Positions 31,379 to 45,800 are shown, numbered from the stretch's first letter. The stretch: 64,000 nt of DNA from Atkinsonella hypoxylon (GCA_000729835.1 JFHB01000094.1:47193-111192), one strand, 5' to 3'. Translations and numbers: made by a program. Notes: generated by a model from the letters alone, not told the origin.

Positions 31379-34195
31379 GTATATAATAGAAGTTTATCTA
31401 CTAATAATACCTAAAGAAAAGTGTAGAAGCTATAAGAAAATTAATAATATTATTTAATCTTAATAATTTACTTATAACTTTACTAAAATATAAGACTTAT
31501 TGTAGCTTTTATAAAAGCTAATGCTGTAGTCCCTATATCTTTAGCTTTAAAGAGAAAAGAGATTAAGTTTATTTATTTATATATTTAAGATTAACTAAGA
31601 TTTAATAATAGTATATTAAGATTATTTAAAGATTTAAAGCTAATTAAATTAAGACTATAAGCCTAAATTAAATAGAATATATAAGAAGTTTTTAAAAACT
31701 GCTAAAAATAAGTATAGTTTTACTCTATTTTAACTAAAAAGGCTACTTAGCCTTTACCCTTTTTTTGTTTTTTTTTTTTCTTAACTTAAGCAATTTATAC
31801 CTAATCTTTTAGTAAAATTCTAGTAGTTCTAATGTTTAAAGGAAAGAGTAAGGGATATTAACTACTATAAAGAGAGAAAGATCCTTATAAAGAACCTTTT
31901 AGAGCCTTAAAAGAATAAATAGTTAATCTACTTAGTCTTTACCCTAGAACATTATAAAAGGAGTATTATAGTAAATCTAACTATAGTTACTATAACCTTT
32001 TGTAAATTACTACTTATAGCTTATAGCAGTAGAGCTACTTTAGATGTAATTACTATATAAGCTACTATAGATATCCTTAAAAGAAGTATATCTATAAAAT
32101 AGAAAGTAGATATATTCCTTAAATAAAGTAACTATCTAAAGATATATATTAGTGCAATAGAAGTAAAATACACTATTTTCTTTGCTAAAGAATAAGATTA
32201 AAAGGGCTTTATAGTGCTCTTAATAATTAGTAAGTATATAATAGAAATATCTATAAGAATAAGCTATTTTAGTTAAAATAAAGATAAAGTTCTTAATATT
32301 TAATTCTAGCGTAACCTTATATAAAAAAAAGCTTTCTTTTATAGTACTATTAATAAACTAAGCCTTAAGATTCTAATTACAAAAGAATTTAATAGCTCTT
32401 AGAGGTATATTAAGTATAAAACTCTATTAAAAAGTAACTTTAGTGTATATTAAGTATCTACTAGCACTAATATTATTGCCTCTATAGACTTAAAGCTTAA
32501 AGGTAAATTTATACTAAAAAGGTAAGGTTTATTAGTATAATAAGAGAATAGAAGTCTAATTAAAAGCTTTTTTATAAAAGACTTACTATATTAATAAGCG
32601 TTATTAAAGGAAAGATATTTATTTAACTATTTTAAGAGAGAGTAACCTAATAAAAGAGAGCAGTAAAAGGGATTTTTTTACTAATAATATTCTATATATT
32701 TATAAGATTCTTACGGTTTTAAGGAAGCTTTTTAGCTATAATTAAATAATTAAAGGTACTAATAAAGATAATAAGAAAGAGGCTATATAGAAAGGTAGTT
32801 ATAAGAAGAAAGAAGAAAGATAAATATAATTAGTTAAGAAGAATATTATAAATTACTTAATAAGTTTATAGCTATTAGAGTCTTAGTATATATTTACTAT
32901 TAGCCTCTACTAAATTATAATAATTATAAATAGCTGTTAACTAAGGATTTATTAAGATAATACTAGCTATAATATAGCCTATATTTTTACTCTTTCTCTC
33001 TCTTTATTTCTTTATTCTTATAATATTTTTATTATAAGTATCTATCTAAGCTTTTTTTTACCTTTAATTTTTTAAAAGCTATTTAATCTTTACTGCTAAG
33101 ATAGAAAATAAATACTAAGAACCTATTTTTAAGACTAGCTTTAGAGTTATATATAAGAGATAAATATATTACTTTAGAACGTTAAGGAACCTACTAATAT
33201 ACTACATTATAGTATAGATCTATAAGCTAGTTAGTAATTTCTTTTGTATAGAAGAGCAAGATTAAGTAGATTTACCTCTTAAGAAGCTCTATAAGCGCTA
33301 GCTACCTCTCTTTTAGTAACGTTTTAAGTAGCCTTCTTTTAGCTTACTACTTTATTAGGATTATAATTTAAATAACTTTAGGCTTATAGAGTTAATATAG
33401 CCTAGCTAAAGTTTAGCAATTTAGTTTAATTATCTTAATAATGTTTATAGCTTTCTAATAAAGTCCTTTAAGCAAAAGACTTATTGTAAATAGTTAGATT
33501 AATTCTAGCTTACTGCTATAGTAAGGATTATTACTTATAGGATTAAGTATATAGTAGTTATCTTTAAGAAGTCTTTTATAATTAATATAGAAGAGATAAA
33601 CTAAAGTAAGATTATAAAACTTATAGGTTAAAAGGTATATAGAATTAAAGATAGATTTTAACTTATTTTCTACTGTTATAATATAAGCTATAACCCTTCT
33701 ACCTTATACAACAAAATAAGTAAGTAAAGACTTATTACTAGCTTTCTCTTCTTTAATAACTATTAAACTTATTTTATCTTTAATTGCTTAAAGGGATACT
33801 ATTATTACTTTAATATAGAACCTAAAGGCAGAATTAAAAGGTTTAAAGCTGTAGTCTATAGTTAAGTATAAACTTTATAGCTCCTTTAGTATTTATACCT
33901 ATTCTAGGCAATTTTAGTACTATATTATAAGCAGAAGAGCAACTAGGAATATAAATATACCTATTTATCCTTCTTAATATAGACGCTTTATTATCTAGTT
34001 AGGTATCTTCTAATTAATCTTATTAGCAATAGCTTATATAATATACCTTACACTTAATACAGCAACTATAGAATTACTTAAACATTAAGGAACAAATTTA
34101 AACTGCACCTTTACAACTAGGTTATAACTAATAACTCTATTAATTAGTCTTATAACTACTGTAAAGGTACTAATAAGGTTATAATAGTCCTATAT
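31379..34195. other. Unidentified RIP-degraded repeat
   Basis: 2.8 kb of strongly AT-rich sequence with scattered TA-rich words and no frame longer than a few dozen codons. I could not recognise any protein domain in either orientation. It is probably an older transposon, interrupted at its right end by the solo LTR. Confidence 0.35.
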
Positions 34196-34200
34196 ATAAT

Positions 34201-34889
34201 TGTTAAAAATAAGCTACCCTGTATAGCCTATTTTTATGCCTACTAGTTGCTCTATCACGTGACCCTCATTAGGTCTTATTACGTTGATTTTTGGTAGAGA
34301 TATCGTTGTTACTAGATGCAAACATCTAGATTTGACTAAGGCAAAGTTGCCTAACCTATAGTCAACTTTAACTGCGATTTTCTCCACAACTAGCAATAGT
34401 AGAAATTCAAGAAGTATACTATTTAAAAGCTAAGAATTAGGGCTATCTAATGGTATAATTATTAGATAGGGTTACTTATAAGGGTTGCTTGTTATTAGTG
34501 GAATTTGTTAAATTGTATATATAGGCGTCTCGTTTATATAGCTGTAAGTCGATTTTTTTGTTTTTATATAGTAAATCTTTTTGCGGAAATTATAAAGTAG
34601 CCTACAAGCCTCTTCTAGCGACTACAGCCTGCCGATATAGTTGGTAGGTCTATAAGGAACTAGAAAGATTTAAGATCCTACCCTCACTAAGTTCGTTACA
34701 GCGCTCTTAATATAAAGATACTACTATTACAGTTATCTATTGCCTCTACGTGATCTATACTATACACTACAGCTTGATTTAGGCCGCTGCTGCTTCCACT
34801 ACGTGATAATTGCTAGGAGCAATTACAGGTGCTAAATATAAGAGACCACTACCCTCTTCTATCTAGTCCTGTAATCCCTATTATTTTCA
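34201..34889 (+). mobile_element. Solo LTR of the ~690-bp copia family
   Basis: A complete 689-bp LTR (tgttaaaaat ... attttca) flanked by a perfect 5-bp target duplication, ataat, at 34196-34200 and 34890-34894. It keeps many CpA/TpG sites that are mutated in the LTR at 26244. Confidence 0.93.
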
Positions 34890-36032
34890 ATAATAATAGC
34901 AGTAAATAAGCTTAGTTTTATAAATAAGTATATAGTTATTAAAAAAGCTAAAACTATAGGCTTTAACCTTAGCTACCTCTAGGAAGATACTATAAAGCGT
35001 TTTATCTTAAGATATTACTTATAAATAACTAGTAGTAGAATTTCTATTCTAAAGGAGCTTAATGCCTAGAAATTTACCTTAAGCAATTATAATTAAGTAA
35101 TTAAATAGTTAATAGAGGTTAATAGATAAATGCTTATATAACTTTAGGAGAATTAGTTTGTTGCTACTATTTAGTTTAATAGCAATTCTATTATCTATAA
35201 TAGAACTATTAAAGCAGTAATAACAGTAAGGGAATAGCGTTTGTATCTTTTAATATAGATAAGTAAGCCTAGCTAGGCTCTTATATATTATAAGCAACTC
35301 TTTCTTACATAAAAGAAGTCTTTAATTATAACGTTTAAGGTACTACTATAGCCTACAACTAATTTATAAAGCTCTTTATTATTACTACTGCTAAATAATT
35401 TAGAGGTTTTTACTAGAATTTCTAGTATACTATAGGATCTTATATAAAAAGATTAAATAGAATCTTACAGTAAGAACTAGCTTCTATAATAATTATAGAA
35501 CTTAAAGTATTAGCTGCTATTTTTACGTTTTATAGAACTATTAGTATAGAAGTAAAAATCTAGGTAAAAGAATAAAGAAATTATAAAGACAGCAAAATAA
35601 GCGCTTAAAGCTAAAGAATACTACACTATAAAGGATTAAATAGAAGCGTTAGCTTAAAGATATATTACTAAACAGCCTATAATAGCCTATAATTCTATTA
35701 CTAATATAAACCTTAGTGTTATACTACTAGCTCTTTTTTATCCTAGCGCTTAAGAAGAGATAATTAAGGCTAATAAAAGACACTAATTAATTATATCTAA
35801 AGTAACTAAATAAAGTGTAAATCGCTAAGAAAGAGTTGCTTATTATAAAGAAAAGCGCTTAGCTATAAGAATACTATTACTAGTAAGAGGGACGCTACTA
35901 TATATACTAAAGATACTAAAGCTATTATAAGAGATAAAGGGATTAGGACTTTAGGATTAAGGGAATTAGCTAAAGGGTTAAGTTACTTATAAGTCTTACT
36001 TTATAAGCTTATTTATAACTAAAGAGGTATTA
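34890..36032. other. Unidentified RIP-degraded repeat, continued
   Basis: An AT-rich remnant to the right of the solo LTR, presumably the continuation of the sequence left of 34200. No protein domain is recognised. Confidence 0.35.
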
Positions 36033-36514
36033 TATTGCAGTAGAGTTACCCCTTTACGCTCTTATATTAGCTTTATAAGGGATGCTATATATAGATTTTT
36101 CTCTATAAGAGTGTGTATTACCTAGATATCTAAATAGTTTAAGCAAGAAAGCGTATAAGCAGCTTCTACTAACTCTTTTTTTAGCCTTTACTCTTTTAAT
36201 TAATTAATATCTTTTAGCCTACTTTAATTTACAACACTTAACACTTAAGAGATATTACTTTACTGCTAGTAACACTTTCCCTAACTCTTTAGTATATTTA
36301 GCTTCTTTTATATATATATATCTTTTAAGCTGTAATTAATATTTTATTTCTACCTTTTCTAACTATTTAATCTTCTTGCCTACTATTGTTTAATAGTATG
36401 CACTAATAAATATCTTGCTCTTTGCTGATCCTCTTCGATCTTAACGTGCGCTACGTTGTTACCCGCTTTAGTGTAGGCTATATAGTCATTTAGGGGTTTG
36501 GTTTTAAGGCGACA
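36033..36514 (+). mobile_element. ~481-bp LTR-like repeat, copy 1
   Basis: Matches 61365-61844 over its whole length, starting t(g/a)ttgcag and ending ttttaaggcgaca. The flanks tatta and aatta match at 4 of 5 bases. TG..CA ends and size suggest a solo LTR; no associated coding region is identified. Confidence 0.65.
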
Positions 36515-36726
36515 AATTAGCTACTGTAGTAAAATAGGTTTATTTTTTAAGTATAATATTATTTAATAAAATAAAGTTAAATGCTTATATCTAGGTTTTT
36601 TACTAAATAAAATAGTTTTTACTATTAGCTTCAAGCTTAAGAAATAAGGTAGAATTAATTTTTATTTTAGTAGATATTATAATAGTGTTTAATATATAAA
36701 CAGCAGTAAAAATTTTAATATTGTAT
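36515..36726. other. AT-rich remnant
   Basis: A 212-bp spacer between two LTR-like repeats, very AT-rich, with nothing recognisable. Confidence 0.3.
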
Positions 36727-37049
36727 TGTAATGGACTGACCTAGTGGCTGCTGCTAACTAGCGTCTATAATGAGAACTATAATTATAGGGAGGAAAGGAG
36801 GAAGAGAGAAGGAACTAGAAGCCTCCCTATACCCCTATACTATATATCTAGGGGTAGGTCTATCCCCTTAGGAGCCCCTTTTAGCATATACTCTATAGCT
36901 AAGGTCCTCTCTTTAGAGCTTAGTAAAGTTTAGCTAACCTCTAGATAAATACAGCTTACTTCTATCCCTTTACCTATATAGATCTCTATCTCTCTTTTAC
37001 TGTTCTCTCTTTACTAAAAGACCTAAGCCTAAGGCTTAAGTCTATAATA
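36727..37049 (+). mobile_element. 5' LTR, 323-bp family (element D)
   Basis: Starts tgtaatggac and ends gtctataata (the inverted copy has gtccataaca, so the end is RIP-mutated). It is followed by the same internal sequence as the copy at 52222, so both are 5' LTRs. Confidence 0.85.
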
Positions 37050-38615
37050 TACTCTCCTTCTTCTTCTAGGCCCTATAATAATCCCTTTTATTATCTATAG
37101 TAGGTGCTATAGATAGCAGCTAACTCTTTCTTTACTCTCTCTTTATATTTCCTTTATTATTTACTTATAAAAAAATAGGGGTATAACGTCTGCCCCTAAG
37201 CGCTTTGCTCTAGTTGTTCTATTGCTGTACTAATACACTGTTTATTGTTAGTATAGCGTTATAGAGCTAATATATAAATAGATATCTACTCTACCTCCTT
37301 TCTCTCTAATTGCCTATAGCACCTTAGCAACAGCTGTTAATTACCCTACTAACTAACCTATTAGTTGCACTATAATAGGTTAATTACGCCCCTCTTCTAC
37401 TTAATTATACTCTTCTAGGGTCTATTAACTCTCTGCCTCCCTCTACCTTATAATCCTCTATATATAGCTATTAATTATCTACCTATTATATAGGCACTAG
37501 CTATAATGCTAGTGTTACTAGCGTATAGACTGCCTATATCCCTAGGTCTTCTTATGTTTAGAGCAATTATTATATAACAATCTCTCTTATTAACTAAGAG
37601 GCACTCTCTCTCTCTTATTCTTATTGCTGTTATAAATAGTTATTAGATATATATAACCTATCTATATATAAGGGGTGTTGTTAAAGGTATAGAGCGTAAA
37701 CAGTTATTATTAATGTTATTCTCTTAGTACGCAATAAACTAACAGCTAGTAAAGTGTAAATAGTTGTTATTATTATTATCCCTTTAGCGTATAATAAACT
37801 AGTAGCTAGCTTCTAGCTATTTCTAATATAAAAATAAATAATTCCTTTTTTCTCTTTTTTATCTTTTCCTTCCTCCTTTATATTTTATTTTACCTCTATA
37901 TTATAACTAAATAATTCTATTATAGTTTCCTAAAATCCTTTACTTTACTATATAGCTACTACTGCTCCTTTTAATATAAAAGAACCTCTTTTTAATATAT
38001 TTAAATAGAATTTATTTAACTATTAGTAGCTTACTAATTAAAATCGTAAAATATTGTTTTATTAGCCTAGAGTACGCTGCTCCTTTGCTTATATATAGCT
38101 TATTCTCTTACTAACTAGAAGTGTATTTAGAACTTTAGCAGTTATATTGCTAGCGCTAGCGCCTCTACTGCTTCTACTTCTATAGTGCTATTAGTCCCTT
38201 ACTGCTGCTATATCTATAGTTTTCTTATATAAAGGGACTTAGATAATTTAGAGTTATTTAACAGCAATATTCTTAAGGATATCTATATACTATACTGCAA
38301 TAACCTTTATAAGAAGGGCTTATATAACTATTGTTCTAGCTAAGGGAGAGAATACTAACTGTATATATAGAGGCATTAAGGTTATATCTAAAATCCTAGC
38401 CTCTTTACTAAGTATTCTTACCTGCAGCGTTACTTTACCTAAATGCAGAAACTTACTAACTATAGTCTTGCAGTTAAGTCTGCCTTAATTCTCCCTTATA
38501 CTAGCTAGCCCTTCTGCTGCACAATTCTTACGCGTAAATTTTTAAATATATATAACTACTATAACTCTATCCTTAAGGATGCACTTACTGCTAATTATAT
38601 AGAAGAGAAGGTTAT
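37050..38615 (+). mobile_element. Internal region of element D, interrupted at 38615
   Basis: 1566 bp, collinear with 52545-54109 (1565 bp) in element E. It includes a 60-bp tandem duplication (37691-37810). The coding content is too decayed to classify, with low-complexity Thr/Leu/Ser-like translation. Similarity to E stops at gttat (38611-38615), exactly where the next LTR begins. Confidence 0.8.
37691..37810. repeat. Two tandem 60-bp units in the leader of element D
   Basis: Units 37691-37750 and 37751-37810, both aRagYgtaaa..agttRttatta and ending aataaactaRYagctagY. The same duplication with the same period is present in element E. Confidence 0.8.
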
Positions 38616-38858
38616 TGTTACGGGATAATCCTACAGACCTGCAGGTCACTAGTGCACGTAACTGCAATTATGTATAAGTAGTTAGAAGCAACACTTAAGT
38701 AGTTAGATTAAACAATTAACTATTATTCACTAGAACACTATTACTAAATACTCCTTATAGAAGCTCTTACAACTTCTCTTATAAATTATTATATAACTTA
38801 TTAAATCTAGCAATCTATTGTTACTTCTAATAAACCTACATTAGATTTTACTGTAATA
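38616..38858 (+). mobile_element. 5' LTR of a Ty3/gypsy element (element G)
   Basis: About 243 bp, starting tgttacggg and ending ttactgtaata (RIP form of a taaca end). It retains GC-rich words such as gacctgcaggtc. It is followed by tagtagtaattg, where a primer-binding site would lie, and then by gag-like sequence. Confidence 0.65.
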
Positions 38859-41232
38859 AGTAGTAGTAATTGCTTCTAATTGTTACTAACCCTTCTTAAG
38901 CTTAAAAAGCTAAAATTATAATATTTAAGATAGAGTAACTTTAGAAGAAGCTTAGTAAAAGGAATTATATTTCTTTTACTAATAAAGAACTTAAAACTAT
39001 ACACTAATTCTATAAATTTTACTACTAAAATCTAGATTTCTAGATTTAAAAAAGGGATTTTATACCTTAAGAAAAAAAAAGCTTATTACTTTATCTTACT
39101 TACTATAAATTTATTAATAAATAGCTTAAATTATATAATTAACCTAAGCTAGTAGAACTATCTTCTTACTAAAATACTATTAATACTTCTATAGTATAGT
39201 AGGTATAGAGGTAGGTTAATAGAATTATTAATAAGGCTAAATCTACTAAACTCTTTATAGATTTACTAATAGTAATACTAAAAGGAAAAGCTAAGGCTAG
39301 ATTATTTAGATCTAATAGCTTAGAAAATACTATCTATAAAGCTAGTGCTAGTTCTACCTAGAATATTAAAGGAAAGTAAGTATAAAGATCTAGATTTATA
39401 CTGCTTACTAAAAACCTAGATCTATTAAATATACCTTAAACTACTAAAAAGAACTTACTAATTAAAGAACTAGCTAAAATCTTACTACTTTTATAGACTT
39501 ACTAAAGGTTTTATACCTTTAAGCTAAAGTATAAAGTAAAGAAAGCAGTAAAGCTACTTAAAAAAGAGAACCTCTTACTAAAATAGCTTATAGGTTTTTC
39601 TGCAAAAATTAATAAGTAAATTAGTAGAATTAAAGGAGAATTAATTAATAAAATTAGTAAATTATAGAGAGAATTAAACAATAAAATTGCTACTATTTAA
39701 GTAAAGTAATAATACTTAGCTTAAAAGATAAAGACTATACTTAAGACTTAGAATAAATATAATAAATAATACTATACCTAATAAGGCTTTTAGCTTAAGG
39801 ATTATAGGTAAAAGGCTTTTAATTCTTACTTACCTCTAAAAAATAACTAGAACTAGAAGTAAGGTTAGAAGTAACTCTTAAGTAAAGGAAACTATATAAT
39901 ATAGAGATACTTTAAACACTTTAGTACTTTTCTAAAAGAATAGAAGTTACTATAATTTCTAAAGAATCTATTAAAGTAATATAATAATAGTAAGGCTAAG
40001 AAGAGCTAAGATACTAAAAAAGACTAAGATTAAGTATTTAATAACTTTAAATATTAGTATATAAATTAATAAGCACTATACTATATTAGAAACAATAATC
40101 TTTAGCTAAATCTAGTAGATAAGAGGCTAGATCTACATTAAAAACAAAATAACTAAAGTAATATATAGTTCTAAACCCTTAAGGAATAAATAAATTCTAT
40201 ATAGAAGATTATTAATATTAGTTACTTTAAACCCTTTAACAATAGAAGTGTTTATAAGCTAATTTTATATAAAGAAAAGCATACTATTTTCTATAATATA
40301 GAGCTATAGATCTAAGCTGTTAAAGACTACTGTAGCTATAGTATAATTAACGCCTAAGAAGCTATTTACATTAAGCTTTAGACTCTCTTTAAAGAGAATA
40401 TATTAATATAGTATAAGCAGCATTTAGATTACTATAAAAAAATAGCTATTTTTAGTAGCTTAAACTCTATTTACACTACTATCTATAAAGAATTTAGTAT
40501 ATAAATCTAGAATATAATAATATAGCTAGATTTAGCTAAGTTTATAGAGTAAAATATAATTAAAGAAAAATTATTTAGGGAATTTACCTTTAAAGTATTC
40601 TAATATATCTATATAAATAGTAAAACTACTAATCTTTAGCTCTTTTTAAGACTTTATTATAAACTATACCTAGGGTTGCAATAGCTATACTTAATTTTAA
40701 TAGTAAAAGACCTAAGATCTATATATATTACTATAGTAAATAATAAGGTTAAGGATTTATAAGAATGCCTAAGAGATCTAAAAAAACAATAAAAGTTAGA
40801 AGACTATAAGGAAGGTACTAATGCTTACTATACTTAAAGTAAATTTAATAATAAGAACTCTAAAAACAATAAAGCAGCTTAAGGTAACTAAGCTAACTAG
40901 AATAAAAGCAATAGTTAATTTTAGTTTTAACCTTTATTCTATAAAAATTACTAGAATAATTATACTTAATACTTACTATAAAACTAAAGAAATTAGCTAC
41001 TAAGAGAGTAGTAACCTTAGCCTTAGTAGAACTAGAATTTAGGGGCTAGCTAGAATTATTAGCTAAAGCTACAGTATTCTTAGTAGCTTTAACGTTTTTA
41101 ACAATAGAGCTTACTATAGAATAATAAGGAATATACCTATATAATAACGTTTAAAGATAAGTTTAACTAAAAAGACTATAAAAAGTACCTTAAAAGCTAT
41201 AGATACTAGCTAGTAGAAAAAGGAGAAATAGT
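38859..41232 (+). pseudogene. Gag part of gypsy element G
   Basis: RIP-degraded coding sequence between the gypsy LTR and the inserted copia copy B. It shows Lys/Glu-rich helical-looking stretches and many TAA/TAG. Assignment as gag rests on its position left of the gypsy pol remains at 49017 rather than on recognised motifs. Confidence 0.5.
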
Positions 41233-41922
41233 TGTTAAAAATAAGCTACCCTGTATAGCCTATTTTTATGCCTACTAGTTGCTCTATCACGTGACCCTCA
41301 TTAGGTCTTGTTACGTTGATTTTTGGTAGAGATATCGCTGTTACTAGATGCAAAACATCTAGAATCAACTAAGGTAAAGTTGCCTAACCTATAGTTAACT
41401 TTAACTGCGATTTTCTCCACAACTAGTAATAGTAGAAATTTAAGAAGTATACCATTTAAAAGCTAAGAATTAGGGCTATCTAATAGTATAATTGTTAAAT
41501 AGAGTTGCTTATAAGGGTTGCTTGTTATTAGTAGAATTTGTTAAATTGTGCACGTAAGCGTCTCGTTTGTATAGCCGTAAGTTGATTTTTTTGTTTTTAT
41601 ATAGTAAATCTTTTTGTAGAAACTATAAAGTAGCCTATAAGCCCCTTCTAGCGACTACAGCCTGCTGATATAGTTAGAGGGTCTATAAGGGACTGGAAAG
41701 ATTTAAGATTCTACCCTTACTGTTTGTTACAGCGCTCTTAATATAAAGATACTACTATTACAGTTATCTATTGCCTCTACGTGATCTATACTATACACTA
41801 CAGCTTAATTTAGGCCGCTGCTGCTTCTACTACGTGATAATTGCTAGGAGCAATTACAGGTGCTAAATCTAAGAGACTACTACTCTCTTAGATATCTAGT
41901 TCTATAATCCCTATTATTTTCA
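41233..41922 (+). mobile_element. 5' LTR of copia copy B
   Basis: A 690-bp LTR with TG..CA ends. The left flank atagt (41228-41232) pairs with ataat (49017-49021) on the other side of the element, a target duplication with one G-to-A change. Confidence 0.93.
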
Positions 41923-41925
41923 ATA

Positions 41926-41939
41926 GGTTATGAGCCCGG
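41926..41939 (+). other. Primer-binding site complementary to the initiator tRNA-Met anticodon arm
   Basis: ggttatgagcccgg lies 3 bp after the LTR end. Its complement ccgggctcataacc contains the CAU anticodon loop (ctcataa) of initiator tRNA-Met, not a tRNA 3' end. Drosophila copia and yeast Ty5 prime from such a half-tRNA. Confidence 0.75.
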
Positions 41940-42850
41940 AAGACCTATCTGCAAGCTGTTAGCCCGCTGAAATCTACTATTGTGTACTGTATTACCCACT
42001 AGAAGCTATATTAAGACCTGCGCTAGCAGCTATTGCTGCCAAAATTAGTAGCTTGCTGGAAGCTATTAATACCTGCTGCACATACATCGCTAGCCACTAT
42101 ACTAGTGTTTTCATTCTGCCTACCCTATGCCTCCTGCACTCTATACACCCTGTGTATACACACTTTTAAAGCTATTCTTAATAGCTAGGTTCTATTGTTG
42201 CACAACATTAAAATATATACATCCGTACACATTACATTTGCACTGCAAATCGTTTTATTAGGCACTGCTTAATTAATTATTTCTATCGAGAAATAAGCTT
42301 AGCGCTGCACTGCATCGCTCGTTGTTGTTATATTGTGCACCCTGTGCACCTCTGTTAGTGGCTATACTACAATTTGTAGTGCACGCCTAACAGCTCTTGT
42401 CGCAGATATTCCTGTGTTTTCGGTCGCAGAATTAATTTATGTAGTAATCCTACTAGTTAGGATTTTGAAGTAGGAATTAGCTAGATATCCCTAAATTAGC
42501 TGTGCTTAGGTCTCTACTGATTTATTAGAACCTAATTGGAGAAGAATCTCCTGAATTTTTTAGCTAAAAATAGCTGGGACCTGTGTTTTATGCCCCTTGC
42601 GACCGCTTGTCAATCTGGTCTGCTATATAAATTGTATGTGCATATAGATCGCGATACAACGCAGCCTTAGAGCCTGTTATACCTGTTACAAAAGAAATTA
42701 GAGAAAAATCTTAGTATAATTTTTGAAAATATAGGGCACTTCTAGCCTATATTTAGTAAGAATTATTACTGTTATTTACTACTATTTCCACTGTAATTTA
42801 GGCTATAATTAGCTATAAAGAGCGTTAAATTAGCTATTAAAACCCTTAAA

Positions 42851-45800
42851 ATAGCACTAAAAGGAACAGGTAAGGGAAAGAGCATAAGCCCTAAACGGGG
42901 TAGTGGTTCTAGTACACTAGCTAATCCAGCTGCTGCTACTAGCTTTCCTGGTCCAGTAAGGTCCCCCCCTTAGCTAGTAGATTCCTCTTCTAATAAAAAA
43001 GATTATACAGCTAAGAAGGCTCTAAAGGAAGCTAGATTAGCTTCTAAAAGAGTAGTGCAAGTCTATAATGTGCAAGCTAATCTAAAAGCTTAAATAGATA
43101 AGCAATAAGAGACCCTAAATAGATTTATTAGGCATAGTGAAGAAAAACAAAGCTAAAATAAAGGTAATATAGCTAATTTACTAAGTAAATTAGATACTAT
43201 AATTACATCTATAGGTAATCTCTCTATAGGGTCTCCCTCTAAGGTAGTAGATCCTGTTACTTCTAAAAGAGCTTCTAAAGTCTCTTTTAAAGCCCCTAAA
43301 CCTTCTAGTTCTAATAGTGCTACTTTTCTGCCTACTTTTAATGAAGGCACTATAAAAGAGCTAAATAAGAAGGTCCACTCTATTCTAGAGGCTGCTAAGC
43401 TAAAAGGCCCTAAAAATTTTGAACAGTAGAAGTAAGCTTTAACTATTCAATTTAGGGCACTAGAATTCCCCTAATTTATTGATAATCCTAGTATAGCTAG
43501 TACATTAGTAGATTTAGAGCAAGCTATTATCCTTATAATTATAAGAGATAGTTGTTAATCTAGACCTCAAGCTGCTATAAGCTAGCATAAGTCCCCTGTA
43601 GATGCCTATAACGTTCTAGTTAGGCAATATTTGTAGAGTGCTGAAATACAATGTAGTACGCTATATGCTAGTTATTACAACTTATTGTTTTCGAACTATA
43701 AGGGATCTTTAGAGGCCTTTAATGCTAAATTTAATAATTTACTAGCTAGATTACAGCTCTATAGTGTAGCTATTAATCCTATTAACTAGGTAAATCATTA
43801 TATTAATGCTTTAAAGAAGACCTTCCCTAGCTAGGCTAAAAGGCAGCAATATTCTATTAGAGCTGCTAGAGCATAAGGTCTATCTGTAAAAATGCTGAAT
43901 TTACAGTTCCTTATAGCTAACTTATTAGAAGAACAAAGAGATAAAAGCTCCTCTATATCTAAGGCTCTTAGTTATAAAGCTTCTAATTCTAATAGTTCTA
44001 ATAATAATAAAGCTAACTAAGGAAAGAATCCTACTAATTAGAAGAAGAATTCTAATTCTAATTCTAACGATTCTAATGCCTCTAAAGAAAAAGATTAAGA
44101 TAAAGCCTCTAAGAATAAGAAGAAGTAGAAGGGCCGAAGAAGAAGTAACAAAAACTCTAGGAATAAGGATAGAGAAGCTGCTTTTGCTATAGGTTGTTAT
44201 AACCTATCTACTAGCAACTAGGATACTATAGAATCTAATGATTCTAGCAGTTCTAGTAGTGATGATTCTTACGATTTAGATACAGAATCTACTACTAGTG
44301 ATACTAGTACTACTAGTAATAATACCCCTTCTTTTAATTACTCTAATGGAATAATTAAAAACTCCCTACTATACGATATAGGTTCTACCTGTTATATAGT
44401 TAACAATAAGGCATTTTTTAGGACTTTTAAGCCTATAAAAAAGGGTAAAACTGCGCTTATTGCTACTGGAGGAGGTTCTATTTATCCTAAAGGACAGGGA
44501 ACTGCTGTATTCTAGGTACTAGTTAGTATAAATCTAGCTAAATATAGGCCTTTAGCTCTAAAGGATGCTCTATATTGCCTAGGTTTAGATACTAACCTAA
44601 TTAGTGGTCTAAAGCACTATTTAACAGGGGGCACTCTCCTTAGAAATCAGCTATTTCTAGCTGATAGAAGCTGCTATAGGCTTCTAAATCCTAAAAAGCA
44701 TAGTTTCTTCTTATAGCTTAAGGGGCAAGAGACCCCTAGAGTGTGTAAAAACCACGCAAATCTCTCTTATATAGGATTTCTAGCTAGCAATAGTTATAAT
44801 AGCGGTTATAATGCTAGTTATTCTATAGAGGTTTAAATCCCTTAACAGCCTAGTTTTAATCCAGAGGAATATAGCTAAATTGAGGAATTATCTAATTTTA
44901 AAGAAGATAATACCAATAACGATGCTATAGAGCTATTAGCCCTAGTTCCTAAACGGGCTCCTAGTTAGATTTCTTCTAATAATAGGGATTTAGAAGGTCT
45001 AAATCCTAAGTTGCTGGATATTAGAGGAAATAGCCGTCTAGATCCCTTAAACAAGGCCTGTAGTTCTTAAGAGATCTAGCAAGATAGAGAGCAACAGGAA
45101 GCTAGCTTTAATAATAATTCTAGTAGTAATCCTACTGCTTCTTCTTTCTATAAGAAGCTCCTAGAATTAGCTGCTACTTAGCACGTTAGATTAAGGTATA
45201 TAGGACTCCCTTTACTAAAGAAGACTGCTTTTATTACTAAAGGTATTCCTAATTTTACAAAAATCAAGGAAAAGGATTTTAACTGCCTAGCTTATAACTA
45301 AGCTAAAGCTGTTAGAAGACCTAGCAAGCATGCTATTCCTAACCCCCCTAGATATTTAGATATTATAGAGGGAGATATCGTTAAAATAGAGCCTATACTG
45401 CACAATAAGAGGCCTCTAGTTCTTTTTCTAATTAATAGAAAATTACAGTATAAGTAGTCTTTTAATCTAGCTAATAAAGAGGGTTCTACTCTCTATAGCT
45501 GTATTAAAGGCTTCTTTAAGGAATTAAAAAACTAGTATAACTGCTACCCTAAACACCTTTATTTTAATAGTAGTATAGAAATTAATACTAAGTTGCAAGC
45601 TTAGCTATCTTCTAAGGGTATTTGCTTTAGTACCTCTTGCCCCTATATTTACAAACAGAATAGGTTAATAGAGAGAGCTATAAGGGTACTTCTAGACCGT
45701 TTGCGTGCTACCCTACAGTAGTTACAATTACCTCTGTATCTATAGTCTTACATCCTTCCTGCTATAGTAGATTTAGTTAATACTACTGCAAATAGTACTA

